Below, piece after piece: positions 52,396 through 61,600 of a stretch of 64,000 nucleotides of DNA (the stretch's first letter is position 1; each line of letters begins with the position of its first letter). The translations under genes were made by a program, and so were the position numbers. Source of the DNA: Chloroherpetonaceae bacterium (GTDB lineage: Bacteria; Bacteroidota; Chlorobiia; Chlorobiales; Thermochlorobacteraceae). The notes beneath the pieces are model-generated. The model ran no database searches and was not told the origin of the DNA. It saw only the letters and a program-made list of their open reading frames with translations. The DNA lies in assembly GCA_033763895.1 (NCBI GenBank), contig JANRJQ010000004.1, forward strand, positions 186,001-250,000, in the 5' to 3' direction.

Positions 52396-53658
52396 TTAAG
52401 GATGAACTTCCGTCGTTTCAAATTGTTCCTTCGGGTTCTTCTCTAATGCTTTCATTGCCGCATCTGACACCTTTCTTCTTACTCCACGAATGGCATTGTT
52501 AAGAGAATTCGGATAAACTCGATTGGTCAGTAATACGATTGCAACTTTTTTAATAGGGTCGATCCAAAAACTTGTACCTGTGTAACCTAAATGGCCAAAA
52601 GTTTTGAGGGTCATATAGCGACCGGCTGATGTTTTTTCGTTATTCGATTTCATATCAAACCCTAAAGCTCTTTCGCCCAGAACGGTGTCTCGTGTTGTAA
52701 ATCGTTTTACTGTTGTGGGCTCAAAGATTTTTACTTTTTTCACTTTTTTTTCAAGCGAATCATAAACCGTTGCAATTCCTTCATCAAGGAGCATCGTGCA
52801 TATGCTCAGAACTGATTTCACATCGCCAAAAAGTCCTGCGTTCGCCGAAATCCCGCTCAATTTTGCCGAAGTTGGATCATGAACTAGGGGGCGCTCAAAA
52901 GACATTTTCCAAAGCGTATCTTTTTCAACAGGCGCAATAACAACGCCAGCGAACTGATTCAACGCACCTGCATGAAACCCAATTCGGTTCAATTTCATTG
53001 GCCTTGCAATCTGTTCATCAAAACAATCACTGAGATTTTTGCCGTAAATTTTCTCAACAATTTTCCCAAGCAAGACAAAATTAATATCACTATAAATGGT
53101 GGTGTCACCCGGATTTCGAAATAAAGAATCTTGATAAATCGCATTTAGGACTTTTTCCGTGGTATTGAGCGTATCGTGATATCTTCGAAAAGCGACAAGG
53201 CCGGAACTATGTGTGAGCAATTGTCGGATTGTAATTTTACCCTTACTGCCAGCATTTGCTTGCGGGAGAAATTGACCTAGAGTATCTGATAACCGGATTC
53301 GATTTTCTTCATAAAGTTTCATTACAAGAAGTCCTGCGGTTAAGGGCTTTGTAACTGAGGCAAGGTCAAAGACCGTTTCAATCGAAATTGGAGATGCTGA
53401 AGAATCATAGGTTGCTTTTCCAAAAGACTCCAAAAACACCGTTCTGCCATTCTTTATGACTCCAACAACCCCACCGGGGAATGCCCTTTCCGCAATGGAA
53501 ACATTCATTACAAGGCGAAGTGAATCAAACCGGTTGTTACGATTGAATTTCTTTTGTGATTTCCTAGATTTTTGATGAGGTTTAACTTGAGCTTCACCAA
53601 TTTCAGTGAAAAGAAAAGTAAAAGAAGATAAGAGGAGGAAGGTAATCGCGAAACGCAT
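52396..53658 (-). CDS. Serine hydrolase, class C beta-lactamase family
   Basis: 420 residues from ATG 53658, which starts a signal peptide (MRFAITFLLLSSFTFLF); a start 22 codons upstream would precede it with polar residues. The catalytic SxxK is SVTKP, and the second element YxN is YSDIN. QLLTHSSGL is the conserved neighbour of the active site, and GHLGYTGTSFWIDP replaces the KTG box with HLGYTG, as in esterase- and peptidase-like members. So it is more likely an esterase, D-amino-acid peptidase or cell-wall enzyme than a resistance enzyme. It follows the TPR kinase on the same strand. Confidence 0.9.
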   Translation of the reverse strand: MRFAITFLLLSSFTFLFTEIGEAQVKPHQKSRKSQKKFNRNNRFDSLRLVMNVSIAERAFPGGVVGVIKNGRTVFLESFGKATYDSSASPISIETVFDLASVTKPLTAGLLVMKLYEENRIRLSDTLGQFLPQANAGSKGKITIRQLLTHSSGLVAFRRYHDTLNTTEKVLNAIYQDSLFRNPGDTTIYSDINFVLLGKIVEKIYGKNLSDCFDEQIARPMKLNRIGFHAGALNQFAGVVIAPVEKDTLWKMSFERPLVHDPTSAKLSGISANAGLFGDVKSVLSICTMLLDEGIATVYDSLEKKVKKVKIFEPTTVKRFTTRDTVLGERALGFDMKSNNEKTSAGRYMTLKTFGHLGYTGTSFWIDPIKKVAIVLLTNRVYPNSLNNAIRGVRRKVSDAAMKALEKNPKEQFETTEVHP

Positions 53659-53731
53659 CAGATTTGTTTGATATGATGAAAAATTTGGCAAAGAACGACG
53701 CTGATCTTGGTAACATATAGGCATAACACAT

Positions 53732-55720
53732 TTAGCCTCTTGACCTCTCGTAAAATTCAGATTTGTAGGATAACGTTGGCAATTGAACCGTAAATACAGA
53801 CCCTTTCATTTTTCCTTGTGATTGCAACCAAACTTTTCCATTGTGGAGTTCGACAAGTTGTTTGACGATATACAACCCAAGCCCAGTACTCGATTCGCCG
53901 CCGGTTGGTCTTGAGGATAACCTTTGAAATCTCATAAATGCGCGTTTCATATCCGTTTCAGAAAATCCTTGCCCTTCATCTTGAATCACAAGAAGTATAT
54001 ATCTATTGTTGTCTGTTGGGTCATTTTCAGGAGAAGAGTCGCCGACTGATTGAGTTAAACGCACTTCTATACTTTTACCGTAAGGACTGTATTTAATTGC
54101 ATTAATGACTAAGTTTTCAAATATTTCACGAAACCTTTCGCGATCGATGGGAGCAATACAATCCGGCTCTGTTTTAAGAGAGATCGTTTGACCTTTTTGA
54201 GCAGCAAGTGGAGCCAGATTAATTGTCATTTCTTCAACAAATGCACTGACATCCGTTCTCACACGATGTATTTCTAACTTACCAGCGTCGATAGATGATG
54301 TTTTTAATAAATCATCTATAAGACGAAGCATTCGTTTTGAAGAGGCTTCAATGAACCCTGAATGTTTTTGGACAAACTCTTTATCAGCCGGCATTTCATT
54401 GATTAATTGCGAAAAGCCTAAGATACTATTCAATGGTGCGCGTAAGTCGTGGGCAGCGATTCCAAGCAATTCACTTTTGAAGGTATTTGCTTCATCTGCA
54501 ACCTTCTTTTGGAGTGCAAGTTCGTTATTTCGCTTTTGAAGCAATTCTGCAACTTTTCGTCGTTCACGAACTCGGTAAAATAGAAGCGCAACCAATGCAG
54601 AAATCAACGCTAAAAGAAGAATCAAACTATTTCTCCAAAGTACTTGATTTTCCTTATCTCGGCGAAGCAATTCGTATTTATTTCTTTCCTTTTCAATTTC
54701 ATAATCTGTTTGAAGTTCAGCAATTCGCTTTCGAGAGACATCATTAAAAATTGAATCTTTCGAAACAATGTATCGCGATTGAAATTGAAAAGCTTCTTTG
54801 AACTGATTTTTTTTCTGGTAAGAAGTTGCAAGGATTTTACTAGCATTCTTTATCCCATCAAGATTTCCGACGTGCTCAGCATTTTGTAGAGAAATTGTTG
54901 CATAAATAATTGCTTGATCCAAATTATTTGAGCGCTCTTCAACTCGCGCCAGATTCAAATACCCGTAAGCCAATTCATCAATAAACTTATGCTTATTGGA
55001 TAAATTTATTGATCGATCTAAAAACTGCCGTGCTTCTCTTAAGCGACCCAATTCGATAAGTACATTTCCTATTTCATAACATACCGTTGCAATTCCGCGC
55101 GTATCGGAATAACCTTCTCGCAAATTGAGTGCCCGTGAATAATCATACAATGCTTTCTCAAATTGTCGCAATTCATTATAGACTCTGCCCGTGTTTATGT
55201 AGATGTACGCAAGGATTTGAGGATTTTTGAGCGGCTCCGCTTTTTCAAGAGCAAGTTGAAAGCTTGTTAAAGCTTTTTCATATTTCTCTTGATAAATATA
55301 AATGTTTCCAATGTTGATATGTGAGTATGCAACCCTTTCAGAATCGGCAGTCGCTTCTGCAATTTTAAGTGCTTTGTAATAAAGCTCTAGCGCTTTCGAA
55401 AGATTGCCTAAGTTTCTCCACGCCACTCCCAAAAAGCTGAGCGCGGTAGTCTCTCCTTTAGAATAGCCTAAAACCTTCGCGAGTTCAAGTGCGCTTTCAC
55501 CGTATTGAATCGAACGAATGGCGAGTTCACCTCGATATTCCCAAGCCAATTGATTTAAGACATCTACCCTTTCTTTTCCACTCACGTTTTCAAGTCGATT
55601 TTGAAGACTATCGATTATTTGTGATGTACTTTTAGGGTCAGAGGCTTCAGCTTCGATTCCAAAATTGAGGAATATGATAATCAACAAAATCTTATGTATT
55701 GCGCAACTTCCGCGGATCAT
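53732..55720 (-). CDS. TPR-containing sensor histidine kinase
   Basis: 662 residues. Signal sequence, then about seven TPR units (about 40-330; AYSHINIGNIYIYQEKYEKAL is one) in the periplasm, a helix near 360-382, a coiled coil, HisKA with the phospho-His in AAHDLRAPLNSILGF (about residue 423), and an ATPase domain with N box ENLVINAIKYSP, G1 DEGQGFSE and G2 STGLGLYIVKQL. The periplasmic TPR sensor is common in Bacteroidota. No response regulator is adjacent on this strand. It begins 21 bases after a hypothetical gene. Confidence 0.93.
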   Translation of the reverse strand: MIRGSCAIHKILLIIIFLNFGIEAEASDPKSTSQIIDSLQNRLENVSGKERVDVLNQLAWEYRGELAIRSIQYGESALELAKVLGYSKGETTALSFLGVAWRNLGNLSKALELYYKALKIAEATADSERVAYSHINIGNIYIYQEKYEKALTSFQLALEKAEPLKNPQILAYIYINTGRVYNELRQFEKALYDYSRALNLREGYSDTRGIATVCYEIGNVLIELGRLREARQFLDRSINLSNKHKFIDELAYGYLNLARVEERSNNLDQAIIYATISLQNAEHVGNLDGIKNASKILATSYQKKNQFKEAFQFQSRYIVSKDSIFNDVSRKRIAELQTDYEIEKERNKYELLRRDKENQVLWRNSLILLLALISALVALLFYRVRERRKVAELLQKRNNELALQKKVADEANTFKSELLGIAAHDLRAPLNSILGFSQLINEMPADKEFVQKHSGFIEASSKRMLRLIDDLLKTSSIDAGKLEIHRVRTDVSAFVEEMTINLAPLAAQKGQTISLKTEPDCIAPIDRERFREIFENLVINAIKYSPYGKSIEVRLTQSVGDSSPENDPTDNNRYILLVIQDEGQGFSETDMKRAFMRFQRLSSRPTGGESSTGLGLYIVKQLVELHNGKVWLQSQGKMKGSVFTVQLPTLSYKSEFYERSRG

Positions 55721-55741
55721 AGAATTTTAATTAATTTCGTT

Positions 55742-56335
55742 TTACCGTCTCAAAATAGGAAGAATCGCCGAATAAAACTCTTTGAATTGCTTCAACACAT
55801 CTGCTTCAGAGTTCAATATTGATAGTGGGAGGCGTTTTGTAATCTTCAAAAAACTTGAGGATTTCACATTGTGAATCAATTCATTTTTTTCAATTTGACT
55901 AAGAATAATCTCACCATCTTTTTTCCAATTCCATAGTTCATTCACTCCTACTCCGCAATTAAGGTTTTGAAGCATTTCAAATTGATTCTCAAAACGAGTT
56001 ATTGCTTTCGCAAGATAATCTCCTTGGATTATGACCGAGAAAATCCAACTATTTCCAAACCAACACATCGTTCTGAAGGTAAAGATGTTTTTTTGGCTGA
56101 AGTATTTTGGATAATCGAGCAAGACATAAGGAAATCCTTCATAATTTTCTCCTTTTGCAATCTGGCCTTTATAAAAGTCGGTTCCTTCAGGAAAATCCAA
56201 ATCAATTGGATTAATAAATAGCTTTGCATTTTCTCGAAGAGATTCAAAGAGCGTTTTAAGTTTTTCGGTTGCACTGACTTTCGTTTCAAAAAAAATTTGA
56301 TTTTCGAGCAATTCAATTTCCCTTGCTGTTAACAT
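55742..56335 (-). CDS. Hypothetical 197-residue protein
   Basis: I do not recognise it. The sequence is soluble and mixed alpha/beta, without signal peptide or membrane helix. Aromatic-rich stretches (FPYVLLDYPKYFSQ; FRTMCWFGNSWIFSVIIQGDYL) suggest a compact domain. The start codon overlaps the stop of the CPA2 antiporter gene by one base, so the two are translationally coupled, and the kinase gene follows 21 bases on. It may be a cytoplasmic partner of the antiporter or simply operon-linked. Confidence 0.8.
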   Translation of the reverse strand: MLTAREIELLENQIFFETKVSATEKLKTLFESLRENAKLFINPIDLDFPEGTDFYKGQIAKGENYEGFPYVLLDYPKYFSQKNIFTFRTMCWFGNSWIFSVIIQGDYLAKAITRFENQFEMLQNLNCGVGVNELWNWKKDGEIILSQIEKNELIHNVKSSSFLKITKRLPLSILNSEADVLKQFKEFYSAILPILRR

Positions 56336-58134
56336 TACGATGTTTGTTGTGTTTTTTCTTCAGCCTGTTTTTCATCGGGGATGACCTTAAAGAACTCTCT
56401 ACGAAGAATTTCTTGCTGTTCAAGAATCGTTATCGCCGAAATGTCAAATTGCTTCAAAAGCAAAGAAAAAATCTGAATTGATGATTCAAACTTCTCAGTA
56501 ATTACCGAGCTCGCACCTGCTTTGTAGAGCAAAGGAACATCAGACATTTGTCTTGTTCGAACAATAATAAATGAATTTGGATTCAATTCACGAATTGCGG
56601 AAATGCACTCTGCCGATTCCTTAAGCCCTGAAATACAAATAGCGATGGCATCGGCTTTATCCGCGCCCAACTGTGAAAGTCGTTGTATATCCTTTGCTTC
56701 ACCAATAAAAATATTCTTGAATCCTTCTTTCCTAGCAGTTTCAACTTGTTTACGAGATTTTTCCAAAACTACATGTCTTACATTCGTCGCCATCAAAACC
56801 GCACTGATGTTACGACCGCTTTCGCCATAACCAACCACCACCACATGTGGCTTTATTTCAGCAGCATCTTGGTTTGGTGCGAACTCATCGTACTGAAGTG
56901 AAGCAATTTTATCTGCCTCAGGGTGACTTCCGTCTTTTCTCAATGGTATGAATTCGAGTGCGGGAGCTAATCTTTCTGCAACACGTGGTGCAACCGCAAT
57001 AAGGGCAGGTGTTACAATCATTGTAATTACAATAACTGCCAAAGTCCCTTGAAAAATCTCGGGGTTGATGACTTCATTTTTCAAACCAAGTTCCGCCAAT
57101 ACAAACGAAAACTCTCCAACTTGAGCCAATGCAATTCCGGCAATCAATGCAATCCGTAAAGGGAATCCTAACAATACACCAACGGTTGTCGCTAAAGTTG
57201 CATTAATGATTAGAACCACAAGTGAGAGAACTACATAGAGTGGTAAGTTAATTACTTTTATATCGAGTAATAAACCGACAGAAACAAAGAAGATGCTTGT
57301 CAGAGCATCACGAAACGGGGTAAGGGTTTCGGAAATTTGATGACTTTCGTCGGTGCTCGAAATAATCACACCGGCTATAAATGCACCCAATGCTAAAGAT
57401 AACCCGGCGAGTGAAGTCAGATACGCTGAACCGAAACAAAGCAATAATGCGCCTAAAACAGCAATTTCTTTCGCATGCAACGCACTGACTATCTTAGCGA
57501 AGTAGGGCATAAAAAAGCGAAATCCACCGATAATTGCAATTGCGAACACAACCAACAGCCCCAATTCCTTCATTAAACCTGTAAATGATGTTTCACTGGA
57601 TGGATTTAAGAGATTAATCCCAATCATCATCGGAACAACAGCGATATCCTGAAAGATGAGAATGCCTAATGCGATTTTCCCGTGCGGTTGGTTGAGCTCC
57701 CCTCGATCGTCAAGTAGTTTAAGACAAATCGCTGTGCTGCTCAAGGCTAACGCCATTCCTAAAAAAACAGAGGTTCTCCAGTTACTTTCTACGCCAAAAA
57801 GCGGGAGAAGCCAAAATGCCAAGATGCCAATTCCGATTACAGTTAATATTACTTGAAAAGCCCCACCAAAAAGAACAATATTTTTTAGTTTCTTGAAATC
57901 TTCAACCGAAAACTCAAGCCCAATTGCAAAAAGAAGCAAGACCACACCAAGTTCAGCTAATGTAGAGATGAGTGTTACATCACTGACGATTTTTAATCCG
58001 GTATTCCCAACCATTATTCCCGTGACAATAAGACCAATAACCGGAGGAAGTTTGATTTTTTGAAAAATTAATACCACAACCACTGCAAGAGCAGAGATTA
58101 TGACAAGGTCTTGAAGAAAATGGAAATCGTGCAT
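56335..58134 (-). CDS. CPA2-family monovalent cation:proton antiporter with TrkA-N domain (KefB-like)
   Basis: 599 residues. The first 390 contain 12-13 helices of the Na+/H+ exchanger fold: ALALSSTAICLKLLDDRGEL, LGILIFQDIAVVPMMIG and the helix with LALGAFIAGVIIS are the family's ion-site segments. Then comes an RCK/TrkA-N domain (about 428-550) with HVVVVGYGESGRNISAVL, a Rossmann motif that binds NAD(H) or other nucleotides and gates the channel. It moves K+ or Na+ against protons. It lacks the obvious KefC glutathione residues, so its regulator is uncertain. First gene of the four-gene - strand block. Confidence 0.93.
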   Translation of the reverse strand: MHDFHFLQDLVIISALAVVVVLIFQKIKLPPVIGLIVTGIMVGNTGLKIVSDVTLISTLAELGVVLLLFAIGLEFSVEDFKKLKNIVLFGGAFQVILTVIGIGILAFWLLPLFGVESNWRTSVFLGMALALSSTAICLKLLDDRGELNQPHGKIALGILIFQDIAVVPMMIGINLLNPSSETSFTGLMKELGLLVVFAIAIIGGFRFFMPYFAKIVSALHAKEIAVLGALLLCFGSAYLTSLAGLSLALGAFIAGVIISSTDESHQISETLTPFRDALTSIFFVSVGLLLDIKVINLPLYVVLSLVVLIINATLATTVGVLLGFPLRIALIAGIALAQVGEFSFVLAELGLKNEVINPEIFQGTLAVIVITMIVTPALIAVAPRVAERLAPALEFIPLRKDGSHPEADKIASLQYDEFAPNQDAAEIKPHVVVVGYGESGRNISAVLMATNVRHVVLEKSRKQVETARKEGFKNIFIGEAKDIQRLSQLGADKADAIAICISGLKESAECISAIRELNPNSFIIVRTRQMSDVPLLYKAGASSVITEKFESSIQIFSLLLKQFDISAITILEQQEILRREFFKVIPDEKQAEEKTQQTS

Positions 58135-58237
58135 CGTGTTTCAATTTGTACTTCCTTCAACCTTCATTTTAGTAAGGGAATTCCCGAATGATGCGAAATA
58201 ACTCTGTTAGAATATTTGTTTGAGGGCTCAGTTATTT

Positions 58238-58285
58238 ATCAGTTGGGGAAGTAATCAGTTAGGGAAATAATCGGTTAGGGAAAAA
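58238..58285. repeat. Three direct 16-base repeats
   Basis: Units 58238-58253, 58254-58269 and 58270-58285 read ATCAGTTGGGGAAGTA, ATCAGTTAGGGAAATA and ATCGGTTAGGGAAAAA: adjacent, 2-5 differences between them. They sit between the antiporter gene and the tRNA terminator. A truncated copy (CAGTTATT) precedes them. Confidence 0.75.
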
Positions 58286-58305
58286 AAGCCGTCGAAGACG
58301 GCTTT
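58281..58305 (-). terminator. Terminator downstream of tRNA-Phe
   Basis: AAAGCCGTC (58285-58293) pairs with GACGGCTTT (58297-58305) around GAA. On the - strand the stem is followed by a run of T. It lies 6 bases after the tRNA 3' end. Confidence 0.88.
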
Positions 58306-58311
58306 GCGATG

Positions 58312-58384
58312 TGGACAGGGAGGGAATCGAACCCCCGACACAAGGATTTTCAGTCCTTTGCTCTACCGACTGAGCTACCTGTCC
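58312..58384 (-). tRNA. tRNA-Phe (anticodon GAA)
   Basis: 73 bases on the - strand fold into a full cloverleaf: acceptor GGACAGG/CCTGTCC, D arm GCTC..GAGC, anticodon stem AAGGA/TCCTT with loop CTGAAAA (anticodon GAA), a 5-base variable loop and T arm with TTCGATT. The discriminator is A and the CCA end is not encoded. Confidence 0.97.
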
Positions 58385-58672
58385 AATTGAAAAACATCTA
58401 TTTATATTTGTTGCTTTTCAAAAAGGACTGCAAATATAGCAGTTGAACTTGTAAAAGAAAAAACTCTTAAAAAATTTTCAACCAAAGGGTTCAATGGACG
58501 CTTTTGACTTGAGACAACTTAATTTCTTTCACATTAAACCACATTCACCTTAATAATTTTAGCTAAGTGAAGAAAAAAGTTGAAAATTCAAGTGCATTTT
58601 TGCTTATTGAATTGATGGTATTCCAAAAGGAATTTTCGGTCATGCAATTTTATCAATCCTAACTTTGAGTCA
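58385..58672. other. 288-base intergenic region before gltB
   Basis: AT-rich and gene-free. It must hold the divergent promoters of the tRNA (leftward) and gltB (rightward). I see no riboswitch and no clear operator. Confidence 0.5.
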
Positions 58673-61600
58673 ATGAACAAATTTGAGCATGAACAGGCGA
58701 AAGAGAACAGTCTTTTCTTCTCTTCTTCAATAGATGGAGATGGATTTGAGAAGGCTATTTCAGGAAAGCCGGATGATGAGCGCTCATCGTGCGGGGTGGG
58801 TTTTGTGGTAAATCTAAATGGTGATGCACTTCATGATACCTTAAAAGCCGGATTGCTAGCACTTCGATGCGAAGAACACCGCGGTGCTTGCGGCGCAGAT
58901 CAAATTTCAAGTGATGGTTCCGGAATTATGACAGATATTCCATTCGAATATTTTGGTTATGAAAAGGGCTCTGTTGCTATTGCGATTCTTTTTATTCCGC
59001 TTGATCTTGAAGGACAGCGAATAGCGCTCAAAATTTTTGCAGAAACATTTGGTTTTTTAGGGCTTGAAGTGACCGAATTTCGTGATGTGCCCATCAATGC
59101 GGAAGTTCTTGGAAAGGAGGCGTTACGAACAATGCCTGCAATCAAGCAGGTGGTCATTGCTCGGCCGAATCATTGCCGAACCGATGCGTCTTTCAATCGC
59201 TTGCTTTATACCGCAAAGCAAATTACCCGAACGAAAGTAAAAGAATATGGTTTAAGTGAATTTTATTTTGCCTCGCTATCGACGAACACCATCGTTTACA
59301 AGGCTTTGACAAAGGGTGACCAACTCGATCAATTTTATCTCGATCTTCAGAACCCAAAGTTTAAGACGCGATTTGTCATGTTTCATCGCAGGTTTAGCAC
59401 CAATACGCGTACAGCTTGGGATAAAGCACAGCCATTTCGTGTGATTGCTCATAATGGGGAGATAAACACAATTGCCGGAAATCGATCTTGGTCATATTCT
59501 CGCGAAAAATCTTTAGGGCTTGGCGCAGATGAATTGCTCACGCATCACGGAATCAGCGATACAGGAAGTATGAATGAAATGGTGGAGGCACTTCTTTACC
59601 GAAGCTCAATACCACATATCGAAGATATCTTAGCAATTATGATTCCACCGGCGGCCTCGAAAAGCCCATTTTATAAATTTTGGTCGCGCGCAATGGAGCC
59701 TTGGGATGGGCCGGCATTTATCACTTTTGCCGATGGGCAAAAAGTCGGAGGACGCTTGGATCGGAATGGATTTCGCCCGTGCCGATGGGCAAAAACGACC
59801 CGTCACTTTTTTGTCAGTTCCGAAGCAGGTTCTTTTGACCTTGATGAATCAAAAGTGCTTTCAAAAGGCACACTACAAGCGGGAACAGGCGTAACGGTCA
59901 ATCTTGAAACCGGCGAAGTGGATTTTACAGACCCAAGCGACTCCTCATTGAATCGTGATGCGAACTTTGATGCAAAACTCACCCCGATTCAATCCTTAAA
60001 GCTTGACGATGCGCCAAGGCATCTCAGCAAAATGCGCCTCTTTGGTTATACAGAAGAGGATTTGCATAAAATTCTCGCTCCGATGATTACAACCGGTAAG
60101 GAACCCATTGGATCTATGGGTGATACGGCAAGGCCGGCAATCTTATCAAAAGAGCCTCGTGCCTTTTTCGACTATTTTTATCAAAATTTTGCGCAAGTCA
60201 CGAACCCACCGGTTGATTATTTACGTGAAAGCACCGTCACGGATCTTTCAATTTACTTGGGGAAAAAGCCCAATATTTTTTCGCCGCAAGAATTAATCCC
60301 ACCCCCGCCGGCCATAGAGTTGAGAAGTCCTTTACTATCACTTTCACAAATGGCCTATTTACAGTCACTTGTCTCTATTGGATTAATCGAATCGCGACGG
60401 GTTGAAAAGGGGCTTACGGCTTATGAATTGGATATCACTTTCAAGCGAAGTGAAGGTGAGATTGGGTTTAAGTCAAAATTGGCTTCTTTGCAGGCAGACG
60501 CCGTTAAAGCCACACAAAAAGGGGCTTCAATTCTCATCCTTTCCGACCGTTCATCTGACTATGAACATCCACCGATACCAAGTCTATTGGCGCTTCGCGC
60601 AGTCATTAAAGCAATGAATGCATCGGGAGTAAGGCTTGACGCATCGCTCGTGATTCACACGGCTGAGGTTCGGAACACGCATCAGCTCTCATGCCTTATT
60701 GGTTTTGGTGCGGCGGCGGTGTGCCCTTATCTCGCACTTGAGATAGCGAGATACCAACCCATAGAGAAAACGGCCAAGCTTGGTTCTGATGAAAAGGAAA
60801 AAAACCTCATTAAAGCTTTTGAATCCGGACTGTTAAAAGTCATGTCGAAAATGGGAATATCAGTTGCAAAGAGCTATCAAAGCGCGCGGCTTTTTTCTGC
60901 GATTGGTATCGGAAAGAAACTTGCCTCCGAATATTTTGTTGACCTTTACAGCCCAATTGGAGGCATTGAGATTAAAGATTTAGTGGAAGAAATTCTTCAT
61001 AATACTTTCACTACAACCTCATCTCAGTTCTCAGAAAAGTTAATTCATACTTATCAATTCAAAGAACACAATAAAGGTCTTTTGGGTGAAAAACATTCAA
61101 TGACCAATGCACGATCAAAAGTCATTCATCGAATTGTGAGAGAAAAAAATCTCTCGCTAAATTCTTCAATGCTTTATGAGGAATATTTGAAACAAGGCGA
61201 AGCGGATGAGCCTATAAATCTGCGCCATCTTTTCGATTTGAAAAAGCAATCGCATACCGTTTCAATTGAATCGGTTGAACCGATCAAGCATATCACTTCT
61301 ACGTTTGGCTCAGGAGGAATGTCTTTTGGGGCAATCAGCGCTGAATCTCAACGGGATTTATTTGATGCAATGCGGCAAGTTGGCGGGAGAAGTAATAGTG
61401 GCGAAGGCGGTGAAAACCCTTATTACTTTAAAGAAGGCATTTTTGCTTCAACAAAACAAATTGCTTCGGCAAGGTTTGGTGTAACAGCCGAATATTTGGT
61501 TACTGCAAATGAAATACAGATTAAAGTTGCTCAAGGGGCTAAGCCCGGTGAAGGCGGGCAACTAATGTCGGTGAAAGTAACTGAGGATATTGCCAAAGCA

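Noticed and set aside
52396-53658. Antibiotic-resistance beta-lactamase
   Set aside because: The KTG box is replaced by HLGYTG and the protein resembles the broad esterase/peptidase members of the family.
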